Assembly (NCBI GenBank): GCA_030018555.1
Contig: JASEHY010000018.1
Coordinates: 1-13,232 of the forward strand
Direction: 5' to 3'
Source of the DNA: Planctomycetota bacterium
GTDB taxonomy: Bacteria; Planctomycetota; MHYJ01; JACQXL01
Length of the DNA: 13,232 nt
Part shown: one piece after another, positions 6,424 through 13,203 of the stretch
How positions within the stretch are numbered: position 1 is the stretch's first letter
How the letters are laid out: each line of letters begins with the position of its first letter
Position numbers and translations under genes: made by a program
The notes under the pieces: generated by a model
What the model was told of the DNA's origin: nothing
Database searches by the model: none
What the model saw: the letters and a program-made list of their open reading frames with translations, nothing else

Positions 6424-6900
6424 ATGAACAAAGCAGTTTATGCTGGAACCTTTGACCCCATTACCAAAGGACATATTGATGTAATTGAACGCGGAACAAA
6501 AATATTTAACAATCTCATCGTTGCCGTGGCTGATAACCCTTCTAAAAACCCGACCTTCTCCAGAGAGGAACGAATCAATCAATTAAAGGCAATAACCACA
6601 AAATATCCCAATGTCAAGGTTGACTCGTTTGGTGGACTGTTAATAGACTATGTCCGCAAACAGGAAACCAATATTATTCTCAGAGGCATCAGAACTATAT
6701 CGGATTTTGAGTATGAATTCCAGATGGCTTTAACCAATCGTGCCATTGCGCCTGATATTGAAACCATCTTTGTGATGGCGTGCGAGAAATATTCTTATAT
6801 ATCATCTCGTCTTCTTAAAGAAGCAATCTCTCTGGGCGCAGATGTGGGACTCTTCGTCCCCGCAGAGATTCAAGAAGCCCTGAGAAAGAAACTAAAGTAA
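6424..6900 (+). CDS. coaD: Phosphopantetheine adenylyltransferase
   Basis: Catalyses transfer of AMP from ATP to 4'-phosphopantetheine, giving dephospho-CoA, the penultimate step of coenzyme A synthesis, in the cytosol as a hexamer. The 158-residue protein matches the usual family length (about 158-165). It has the nucleotidyltransferase signature GTFDPITKGHIDVIERG (8-24; His17 in the TxGH motif), RGIRTISDFEYEFQMALTNR (87-106) and EKYSYISSRLLKEA (121-134), the equivalent of the YSFISS segment. I start it at ATG 6424 because the GTG six bases upstream falls within the Shine-Dalgarno. It is the last gene of the lptD-ugd-coaD run and ends 33 bp from a converging gene. CoaD has no obvious pathway link to LPS, so this looks like housekeeping co-transcription. 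Confidence 0.96.
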   Translation: MNKAVYAGTFDPITKGHIDVIERGTKIFNNLIVAVADNPSKNPTFSREERINQLKAITTKYPNVKVDSFGGLLIDYVRKQETNIILRGIRTISDFEYEFQMALTNRAIAPDIETIFVMACEKYSYISSRLLKEAISLGADVGLFVPAEIQEALRKKLK

Positions 6901-6907
6901 CACACCC

Positions 6908-6918
6908 CGCCTTTGGCG
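6908..6918. terminator. Weak hairpin between converging coaD and methyltransferase genes
   Basis: CGCC-TTT-GGCG forms a 4-bp GC stem with a 3-base loop in the 33-bp convergent gap. There is no T-tract on either strand, so it is at best a weak or Rho-assisted end for both transcripts. Confidence 0.2.
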
Positions 6919-6933
6919 AGAGGGCGTCCCGCT

Positions 6934-7533
6934 TCAATGGGATAAGTATAATTCTTTAAGTAGAGCAGTAATTATTGTGCCGACCAGGCCTGCGATAGTG
7001 CCTAATTCTGAAAGAAATACCCGTAAGATGGGGAATGGTTGTCTGTCTTCACCCACCGGGACAAGATGAGATAATTTTGGTCCCCACCGTGGGACTGTTT
7101 TGCAATAATGCTCATACGATTCGCCGTATTTCTCCCGCATCCTTTCTTCCTCATACCACACAATAAGTAGATGATGGAGTAAGAATATTGTACTTACCGC
7201 GATGGGTATGTACCAGAGTAATTTGAACAGGACAGCAGCGCCGGCAAACCCTATGATATTGCCCCAGTATAAAGGGTTACGAGTATAACGATACGGTCCT
7301 GAAGTGGTGAAGGTTCGTTTGAGGGGGTCATCAGGTCTACCTTTCCATCCGATATAGAATGCGGAATAGATTCTAATTGATGAGCCAATAAAGACCAGAA
7401 ATATTCCTACAGGCCAGGTTGTGAAGTGACGGATTTCATTCCAGCGAATCAAAGCCATCGGCACAAAGACCACGAGGTAAAAAAGCCAGCGATATCTAAA
7501 AAGCCATCTGCCAACAAGACGGGTAAAGGGCAT
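6934..7533 (-). CDS. Isoprenylcysteine carboxyl methyltransferase-like (ICMT/PEMT family) membrane protein
   Basis: Integral membrane protein of 199 residues with hydrophobic helices near 14-30, 39-61, 92-126 and a C-terminal one near 172-195. The family hallmark is clear: GPYRYTRNPLYWGNIIGFAG (79-98) followed by EEERMREKYGESYEHYCKTVPRWGP (128-152), which form the SAM- and methyl-acceptor-binding core. Bacterial members are annotated as protein-S-isoprenylcysteine methyltransferase or phospholipid methyltransferase relatives, but most have no proven substrate, so a small-molecule or lipid methyl acceptor is as likely as a protein. The extra C-terminal helix is less typical. It begins 2 bp after the stop of the propeller gene, whose last codons double as a weak ribosome site, so it is surely co-transcribed with it. 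Confidence 0.85.
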   Translation of the reverse strand: MPFTRLVGRWLFRYRWLFYLVVFVPMALIRWNEIRHFTTWPVGIFLVFIGSSIRIYSAFYIGWKGRPDDPLKRTFTTSGPYRYTRNPLYWGNIIGFAGAAVLFKLLWYIPIAVSTIFLLHHLLIVWYEEERMREKYGESYEHYCKTVPRWGPKLSHLVPVGEDRQPFPILRVFLSELGTIAGLVGTIITALLKELYLSH

Positions 7534-7535
7534 AA

Positions 7536-9995
7536 TTATTTCTTCTCAAACTCTACTGTAGAAAGCCCCATATTCCCAGAGGCATCAAAGGCGCGAATCA
7601 ATACACTATGAAAGCCCTTCTTGAGAGCACTTTCCAGAGTAAAATTGAATCTTTCAGATTTAGAATCCAGCATCCCGTCTTCTGCAAACACCAGTTCCCA
7701 TTTTCCACCATTCAGGGAATACTCTATTCTTCTAATAATACTGATAGAATCTTCCACTTTGCCTTTGCATTCCATTTTGTCCTGTCCTGTGACGGATACT
7801 GAAAAGAGGATATCCGGTCTGGTATTATCAACGATGAGTTCTTCTGATATTTTTTTATCCTTCTGGGCGTAGCCCTGAGGATTAACCTTTTCATCCGTTG
7901 CCTCAAGGCGGATAAGATACTTACCATCAGGAAGCGAATCCGTAATCCAGTTGTATTCTGCGGCGGTGATTAATCCGCCGGGCTGGTCCTGATTGAGCAG
8001 GAGCCACTCCTTCTGGACATCTGTGCGGTAATAAAGCCGATAAGAAATCGCATCGCCATCAGGGTCTCTTGCCTGATAGGTTAACTTTCGTGAAGTTACT
8101 CTCGGAATGATACCGGTTGGTGGCGGTGGCGGAATCGGTGCAACCTTAAATTCCGTTATTTTGGGTTGCTGGTTAAAGATAAGATAGTTTTGTGTTATCT
8201 GTTTAATCACGGTATTTTTATCCTCCCAGATAAGTTTTAGTTTCAGGAATCTACCAACAGGGCTTGTAGGTTTTACTGAATCCTCTGCCGGGACCGAGAT
8301 TGGCGCAGACCACTCTGACCATGTTTCATCAGATTTTGCGGTATTACCACTCTGGGTCTGGATGTTTAATTTCCCCTGTCCTTTGAATGAGAAATTGCCC
8401 CACCGTGCCGGGAATTTAGCGTCCAGGACATCTGTCGTAAAACTCGCCGAAACCACAAGGTCAGGTCTTACCAGATACACAAATGCTTTTTGACCCGTCC
8501 CGACAGCAGAAAGGTTGTTTTCCTTATCCATTACCAGAGTTAGAATCTGTCCTATCTCAAGGTCATACGGTATAGAAAATTTGCCATCCGTAAAGACCTG
8601 ATATACTCTGCCATTATTATCTGTCCCCATAATAATATTGCCTTCTTTATTTAATTTCATCTCTGTTAGATAGCAATCATTAAAGGAAATAAGTTCCTTA
8701 ATAAGATTATCAGTGAGGATGTAGATAACACAATGGACCGGAGGTTTGGTGGTTGCTGCTGATGGTGGCGGTGGCGCTGAGACAGGAGGAGTCATTATCG
8801 GTGCAGAAGGTGGAGGAGGTTGAAGAGGCACAGGCGGAGGCGGTTGAGTTATCTCTCTTCCCCTTTTATCCTCAGGCATGGCTGGTTCTTCCTCCTCGTC
8901 ATCAAATATGATATCGTTTTCATCATCTAATTTACTTGTCCCGTAGGGGAGTGGGACTGATTTTTTATCAGGCACAGGGGTCTCTTTCGGTGGGGGTGAT
9001 TCTCCTGATGGCTTATTCTGGGGCTGAGGAGGAGTTTGTTCTGGTTTTTGTTTCTCATTCTGTTCTTTCGGAGGTGATTGTTGCTGGTCATTCTTGGCGC
9101 CGGCTGGCGTGGTTGGTTCAGGTGGAAGGGATTGTGTCGGCAGAGGCGGGGTCTGTGACTTTTTAGCACTCTCCTGTATCAAGGCGAGAAATTGCTGTGG
9201 AGGCATTCTGGTGGCTTTATTGGCTCCGATAAGGAGTTGTTTTTTCTCCTTATTATATAACAAAGCCTTTATTTCCATATCTCCGAAGTCACCCACAATC
9301 TCCGGTTTACCTTTTAGAGAAATGCGATAAACAATACCCGGCTCTGCGGTTCCGGCATAAAGAAAGTCCTTGCCGTCAAAGAGCAGTGAAAGAACATTCT
9401 TTTTCTTGGTATCGTAGAAGACTTCTGCTTTGCCTGTTTTGTCAATCTTGTAGATTTTACCACCCGGTCCTGTGCCGGCATAGAGATTAGCGTCATTATC
9501 AAAACAGAGTTGCCAGATATATTTATCCTCCTGCGGTAAGGTAGTAAAAACACTTCCACTATTTCTCTTTGAGCGGTCAATCTTGAAGATTTTTCCATTG
9601 CCTAAAGTTCCCGCAAAGATGAACTTTGAGGAAACCACCATTGAAGTTACCAGCATTTCGCCTGTATTAAAGAACTCCTCTAATTTATTGTCTTTGAGAT
9701 TAAGTTGATAGATTATACCCTTGGCAGAGCCGAAATAGGTTTCATCTTTTATCTTAAGAGAACACCACAAGCCCATATCCTCGTCAGTAATGGGCTGGTT
9801 AGCAATGGCAATTTTAGTAGTGGTTAAGCCGGTGGTAAGGAATCCATCTGCGGAGAGAATTGCGCCATCCATCTCGCCTTTGCGGAAGGCAGAAGGGTCG
9901 CTGATTTCCCATGTAGCGGTCTGGACCGCGAAAGAAAACCCAGAATATAAGAGAACACCAAGAAACACACTTATTAGAGACAAATTTCTCATCAT
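7536..9995 (-). CDS. Exported seven-bladed beta-propeller protein with a large proline-rich insertion
   Basis: 819 residues, secreted, function unknown. A signal peptide (1-23) is followed by blade motifs of the type YAGTxxxGxIYKI at about 87, 127, 172, 213, 255, 455 and 497, giving seven blades spaced 40-45 residues except for one gap. That gap is a disordered segment (about 260-420) rich in Pro, Gln and Lys, with an acidic patch DDENDIIFDDEEEEP (357-371), placed in the turn of blade 5. After the propeller comes a Trp-rich sandwich domain (510-610), a Pro5 linker, an Ig/FN3-like domain (RKLTYQARDPDGDAISYRLYYR, 636-657) and another Ig-like module to the end. AAGGAGG lies 8 bases before the first ATG. 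The family resembles NHL/two-component-regulator propellers; binding of a ligand or another envelope protein is inferred, and no catalytic site is seen. It lies between the S55-type gene and the ICMT gene. Confidence 0.85.
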   Translation of the reverse strand: MMRNLSLISVFLGVLLYSGFSFAVQTATWEISDPSAFRKGEMDGAILSADGFLTTGLTTTKIAIANQPITDEDMGLWCSLKIKDETYFGSAKGIIYQLNLKDNKLEEFFNTGEMLVTSMVVSSKFIFAGTLGNGKIFKIDRSKRNSGSVFTTLPQEDKYIWQLCFDNDANLYAGTGPGGKIYKIDKTGKAEVFYDTKKKNVLSLLFDGKDFLYAGTAEPGIVYRISLKGKPEIVGDFGDMEIKALLYNKEKKQLLIGANKATRMPPQQFLALIQESAKKSQTPPLPTQSLPPEPTTPAGAKNDQQQSPPKEQNEKQKPEQTPPQPQNKPSGESPPPKETPVPDKKSVPLPYGTSKLDDENDIIFDDEEEEPAMPEDKRGREITQPPPPVPLQPPPPSAPIMTPPVSAPPPPSAATTKPPVHCVIYILTDNLIKELISFNDCYLTEMKLNKEGNIIMGTDNNGRVYQVFTDGKFSIPYDLEIGQILTLVMDKENNLSAVGTGQKAFVYLVRPDLVVSASFTTDVLDAKFPARWGNFSFKGQGKLNIQTQSGNTAKSDETWSEWSAPISVPAEDSVKPTSPVGRFLKLKLIWEDKNTVIKQITQNYLIFNQQPKITEFKVAPIPPPPPTGIIPRVTSRKLTYQARDPDGDAISYRLYYRTDVQKEWLLLNQDQPGGLITAAEYNWITDSLPDGKYLIRLEATDEKVNPQGYAQKDKKISEELIVDNTRPDILFSVSVTGQDKMECKGKVEDSISIIRRIEYSLNGGKWELVFAEDGMLDSKSERFNFTLESALKKGFHSVLIRAFDASGNMGLSTVEFEKK

Positions 9996-10031
9996 ATCAA
10001 AATCCTCCTTTAGTAGTTCGCAGACTCCGAA

Positions 10032-11993
10032 CTATTTATGTTTATATTTCACCACATTGATAGAAATAGAGCCCCTCCCGGAAACCAGATATTCTCCTCT
10101 GGAAGAAGGTTCTACTGTTAATATATAATCCTGCCCTAACTCAAGGGGTTTAAGCAAACTTGGTCTTTTTTGATAGGTATCAAAGGGAGAGGTTTCGTAA
10201 ACCGGACCATCCCACTGATTGATTAATCCTCTCAAGATAGACCTCGGCAATCGCTCAAAAACCTCGCCTCTGAATTTTAGATTAGTATCAGGCAGGGTGA
10301 GAACGGCAACCAGATTGCCTCCATCATAGAATGATTTCAGATAGTTTATCAACTCGGGGATATTGGTCGGGGTAGGCAGAGGAGAAGTTAAACTATTTGA
10401 CCCTATCACGGTAACAGTTACTTTAGTCGGCGGTTCTAAATCCTTCGGGATAACAACATCTATAGTCTTGACAAAAGGTTCCTTAAGATATGGTTTCAGA
10501 CGGCAATAAACTTTTACGGTCTCGCCGGGCAGAACTTCTTTTACTTCGGCTTCGGTCCAGACATTTAATATTTGTAGATTTCTATTTTCATTCAGGACTC
10601 GTAATTCAAAAGACACATTTTCAACCGGCACCTTCATATAGGGGTTATACCAGATAGGGTTGAAGACATTTCTGATAGCACCACAACCGGCACCTGAGGG
10701 CGAGTCACTGACCAATCTACGGAAACTAACCGCAGGAAAGTCCTTAATCTTTAAGTTGGTGACAACCTCAATCAAGGCGGGCTCAAAAGGTGTTAATTCA
10801 ACCGCATCAGCCGCACTCCACATCAACCACGGAATGACATCAGGAAAAACATAATAATGGTCTAATATCTCATAGTTAAAGGTCTCCGAGCGACCGGTTT
10901 TGAGATTCTGGACAGATATTTTCATCGGAAGCATCTTAACGCTTTTTTTGAGTATGCCACTAATTGATGACCTTCTATCCTGACAAAGAGCGCCGACCTC
11001 TCTTACCGCAGAGCCAAACTTAACAGACATTGATAATCTTGATAGGACACCGTAGATATAAGCATTGGTTAAGGGTGCCGAAACTTCTTCGCCCCACTTA
11101 CTCATACCGTGTCCGAAGGCAAGGATTTTATCGCCTTTCACATAGGTAACGGTTCCGATACCTGTCCACTCCTCATCGCCCCTGACAAGAGCAACCCCAA
11201 CGGCACTGCCTGGGGCAAGGTCTTTGGAAACTGATTCTTTAAGGTCTGAAGTTGCCGAACCGCTCTGAAGCGGAATAAAATTATATTTCTCCAATGCTCC
11301 GGCTAAATACCGCATACGATAAGAGTTTACTCCAGAGATAAATAAAGGGGTCATCAGTGGCTTGAGTTCTGCGCAAAGCACCCCATCAATATAACTCCTT
11401 GAACTATGGTAGCCACCATCCCGTGAGGGAGAGGGATTGAATTCTTGAACCCCTTGAACTGTCCGAGTCTTGCCATCCTGAGATTCATCTGGTGACAGAT
11501 AACTTTGCTTTTCAGGAGGTTTATTCAAATCAGAGAGCATTAATTCTATCGGTGTAACACCGGCAAGATGTTCTTTCTCCTTCTGGAAAGAAAAGCCATA
11601 AGCCAGGGCGCCGATGAGCCAACCATCCGGTTCTTTTTCCGCATCGGTTACAATATAGATAGGGCTACCACTCATTCCTGCAATAATACCGGCTTTTTCT
11701 ATCACCGGATGAGAGCATCTGATTAGTATCATATCATATTTTGGACCGACCGCATTTTTAAGAATGCCGACAACTTCCACATCAAACTTATCTATGGTAG
11801 TGCCTTGAAACACGGTTTTTCCGAAGCCCTTCATTCCTATTTTTATCTCATCCACTTTCATTATATTATCTGGTGTGCTTGGTGCCTGTCCCAGAGGGAT
11901 GCCAGACTTTTCTTGACCAGAAGAGTTACCGATAGAGTATCCAATCAATATTACCATCCAGAGCGAGCAAAGAATGATGATTTTCTTATACAT
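10032..11993 (-). CDS. Exported SpoIVB/peptidase S55-type protein
   Basis: 653 residues with a signal peptide (about 1-27). The N-terminal part holds the S55 core: DEIKIGMKGFGKTVFQGT (48-65), FDVEVVGIL, then AGMSGSPIYIV (105-115) with candidate nucleophile Ser108 equivalent to the GMSGSP serine of SpoIVB, and LIGALAYGF plus AGVTPIELML. A second conserved segment GDKILAFGHGMSKWGEEVSAPLTNAYI (287-313) supplies His295, followed by CQDRRSSISGIL. The C-terminal third (about 455-653) looks like beta-sandwich domains. SpoIVB is a sporulation signalling protease; here, with no sporulation genes and an LPS outer membrane, the role is probably envelope related and unknown. AGGAG precedes the ATG by 9 bases. 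SPSRDGG (187-194) is a likely repeat-derived insertion. The propeller gene follows after 36 bp with its own strong ribosome site. Confidence 0.85.
   Translation of the reverse strand: MYKKIIILCSLWMVILIGYSIGNSSGQEKSGIPLGQAPSTPDNIMKVDEIKIGMKGFGKTVFQGTTIDKFDVEVVGILKNAVGPKYDMILIRCSHPVIEKAGIIAGMSGSPIYIVTDAEKEPDGWLIGALAYGFSFQKEKEHLAGVTPIELMLSDLNKPPEKQSYLSPDESQDGKTRTVQGVQEFNPSPSRDGGYHSSRSYIDGVLCAELKPLMTPLFISGVNSYRMRYLAGALEKYNFIPLQSGSATSDLKESVSKDLAPGSAVGVALVRGDEEWTGIGTVTYVKGDKILAFGHGMSKWGEEVSAPLTNAYIYGVLSRLSMSVKFGSAVREVGALCQDRRSSISGILKKSVKMLPMKISVQNLKTGRSETFNYEILDHYYVFPDVIPWLMWSAADAVELTPFEPALIEVVTNLKIKDFPAVSFRRLVSDSPSGAGCGAIRNVFNPIWYNPYMKVPVENVSFELRVLNENRNLQILNVWTEAEVKEVLPGETVKVYCRLKPYLKEPFVKTIDVVIPKDLEPPTKVTVTVIGSNSLTSPLPTPTNIPELINYLKSFYDGGNLVAVLTLPDTNLKFRGEVFERLPRSILRGLINQWDGPVYETSPFDTYQKRPSLLKPLELGQDYILTVEPSSRGEYLVSGRGSISINVVKYKHK
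11412..11438. repeat. In-frame low-complexity repeat segment in the S55-type gene
   Basis: CCATCCCGTGAGGGAGAGGG on the plus strand, read on the minus strand as NPSPSRDGG (residues 186-194). It contains a short TCCC-GTGA-GGGA hairpin and shares CCATCCCG with the palindrome in the acyl-CoA synthetase gene; both are translated into an (S/C)RDGG peptide. It lies in a hydrophilic, unconserved linker. Confidence 0.45.
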
Positions 11994-12013
11994 AAACTAT
12001 TTCTCCTGTAGGG

Positions 12014-12041
12014 GTAGGGGCGTATTGCAATACGTCCTTAC
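12014..12041. repeat. 28-bp imperfect palindrome (REP-like) between tRNA-Leu and the S55-type gene
   Basis: The left arm GTAGGGGCGTATTG and right arm CAATACGTCCTTAC match at 12 of 14 paired positions, with a perfect 14-bp core CGTATTGCAATACG. Palindromes of the GTAGGGGCG...CGCCCCTAC type recur in many environmental bacterial genomes. It directly abuts the tRNA 3' end, so it would sit in the tRNA trailer and in the leader of the S55-type mRNA. Confidence 0.7.
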
Positions 12042-12123
12042 TGCGCGGGGCGAGACTTGAACTCGCACGCCTTACGGCATACGCCCCTCAAACGTATGTG
12101 TCTGCCAATTCCACCACCCGCGC
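12042..12123 (-). tRNA. tRNA-Leu (anticodon GAG)
   Basis: An 82-nt class II tRNA on the minus strand. The acceptor GCGCGGG pairs with CCCGCGC and the discriminator is A. The D-region is TGGTGGAATTGGCAGACAC. The anticodon stem TACGT/GCGTA (one T-G wobble) encloses the loop TTGAGGG, so the anticodon is GAG (Leu CUC/CUU). The long variable arm is TGCC-GTAA-GGCG and the T-arm is GCGAG-TTCAAGT-CTCGC. CCA is not encoded. It lies 16 bp after the purC stop and 48 bp before the S55-type gene on the same strand, so it is probably excised in part from a longer transcript. Confidence 0.95.
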
Positions 12124-12127
12124 ATTA

Positions 12128-12157
12128 TTTATACAAGACTCAACAATTACCAGTCAA
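12128..12157 (-). promoter_or_regulatory. Putative tRNA-Leu promoter overlapping the purC 3' end
   Basis: On the minus strand, TTGACT (12152-12157), 18 bases, TATAAA (12128-12133). The -35 lies inside the last purC codons. The -10 ends only 4 bases before the tRNA 5' nucleotide, so the predicted start falls at or within 1-3 bases of the mature tRNA end, with almost no 5' leader. Confidence 0.45.
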
Positions 12158-13117
12158 TCTTTTTTGTGCTTCTATATATTTTTCAGAGGTTTTTCTGATA
12201 ATCTCTTCCGGCAATTCAGGCGCAGGTGGAGATTTATCCCAGTTAGTTGATTCCAGATAATCACGAACAAACTGCTTATCAAAAGAAACCTGTCCTCTGC
12301 CGGGAGAATAACTATCCGCAGGCCAGAAACGGGAAGAATCAGGCGTTAATACCTCGTCACACAACACAATCTCACCGCTTTCTTTCTCACCTTTTAGTGC
12401 GACCTTGACCCCACTGGGGGAATTAGTCGCACTTATCCCGTTAGGGGCGGGGATTCTGCCCCATTCAAACTTGGTATCAGCAATAATAATACCTTTAGAC
12501 AGTGCGTATTGATGCGCCTTCTGATAAATCTTAATACTTCTGTTTTTTAATTCCTCCGCATCTTTACTACCTAATAACCTTACCATCTTATCAAAAGAGA
12601 TATTCTCGTCGTGTCCGATGGATGCTTTGGTAGAAGGCGTAAAAATAGGCGAGGGAAGACGGTCGCACTCTCTCAACCCTGGTGGCAATTCAATACCGCA
12701 AATAGTCCCTTGTTTAGTATATTCCTTCCAACCTGAACCGGCAAGATAGCCACGGACGATACACTCCACCGGAAAGACCTTAACCTTTCGCACCAGCATT
12801 ACTCGTTTCTCTAACTCCTCTTTATGCTTTGATAGAGATGGTATTTTTGAGACAATCTGATTAAAATCAGCGGTAATAAGATGAGTAGGAGTAATATCCT
12901 TAATTTTATCAAACCAGAAAGCCGAGAGTGTTGTCAGCACTGCACCTTTCTGAGGAATCGCGTCAGATAGAACCACATCAAAAGCCGAGATACGGTCTGT
13001 GGTAACAATCAGCAGATAGTCTTTGGTCTGGTAAATATCTCTGACCTTGCCACGGTTAAAAAACTGCAATCCATCACTTTGGCTCAGCGATGTTTCCCGG
13101 ACGATGTTTGCACTCAT
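12140..13117 (-). CDS. purC: Phosphoribosylaminoimidazole-succinocarboxamide (SAICAR) synthase
   Basis: De novo purine enzyme that joins CAIR and aspartate with ATP to make SAICAR, in the cytosol. The 325-residue protein belongs to the long ADE1-like type. Visible motifs are RGKVRDIY (22-29), TTDRISAFDVVL (39-50), VECIVRGYLAGSGWKEY (117-133), IFTPSTKASIGHDENI (158-173), ADTKFEWG (213-220) and DEVLTPDSSRFWPADSYSPG (254-273), followed by FDKQFVRDYLE. The oddity is residues about 221-246 between FEWG and GEIVL, where the family normally has only a few residues. This segment is encoded by a palindromic insertion, is in frame, and leaves all catalytic motifs intact. AGGAG lies 9 bases before the ATG. 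The gene is followed by tRNA-Leu and the S55-type gene on the same strand. No other pur genes are in the window. Confidence 0.95.
   Translation of the reverse strand: MSANIVRETSLSQSDGLQFFNRGKVRDIYQTKDYLLIVTTDRISAFDVVLSDAIPQKGAVLTTLSAFWFDKIKDITPTHLITADFNQIVSKIPSLSKHKEELEKRVMLVRKVKVFPVECIVRGYLAGSGWKEYTKQGTICGIELPPGLRECDRLPSPIFTPSTKASIGHDENISFDKMVRLLGSKDAEELKNRSIKIYQKAHQYALSKGIIIADTKFEWGRIPAPNGISATNSPSGVKVALKGEKESGEIVLCDEVLTPDSSRFWPADSYSPGRGQVSFDKQFVRDYLESTNWDKSPPAPELPEEIIRKTSEKYIEAQKRLTGNC
12380..12457. repeat. Palindromic in-frame insertion within purC
   Basis: The core is a nested hairpin: AGTGCGAC (12396-12403) pairs with GTCGCACT (12426-12433), and within it CCCC-ACT-GGGG (12409-12419) forms a second stem. 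Next to it GGGGC (12444-12448) can pair with GCCCC (12458-12462). The whole block is open in the purC frame and adds about 26 residues (IPAPNGISATNSPSGVKVAL and flanks) at the tip of a beta-hairpin loop. Exact element ends cannot be set from one copy; the range given is the apparent extra protein segment. Confidence 0.7.
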
Positions 13118-13164
13118 ATCCAGTATCTCCTGATAAATAATGTGTAGTAAATAGCAGATTCTTT

Positions 13165-13194
13165 TCTATACTGAGACTGTTGATAAAGTCCCAA
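13165..13194 (-). promoter_or_regulatory. Possible purC promoter
   Basis: On the minus strand, TTGGGA (13189-13194), 18 bases, TATAGA (13165-13170), about 48 bases before the purC ATG. Both boxes match only four of six consensus bases, so this is tentative. The 115 bp upstream of purC otherwise hold its ribosome site and a palindrome at the window edge. Confidence 0.3.
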
Positions 13195-13203
13195 AAATGT
13201 CAC

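Noticed and set aside
7961..7980. CGGCGG...CCGCCG inverted repeat in the propeller gene
   Set aside because: A 6-bp stem with an 8-base loop encoding ordinary residues (GGLITAAEYNW) in a globular domain; nothing suggests an inserted segment.
8927..9330. Long open frames on both strands antisense or out of frame to the proline-rich part of the propeller gene
   Set aside because: They arise from the biased composition of the Pro/Gln-rich coding segment, have no ribosome site or recognisable domain, and lie wholly within a well-supported gene.
12662..12669. Another GTCGCACT, identical to one arm of the PurC palindrome
   Set aside because: It encodes the conserved RECDR segment of PurC, has no partner arm nearby and matches for only 8 bases, so chance is the simplest explanation.
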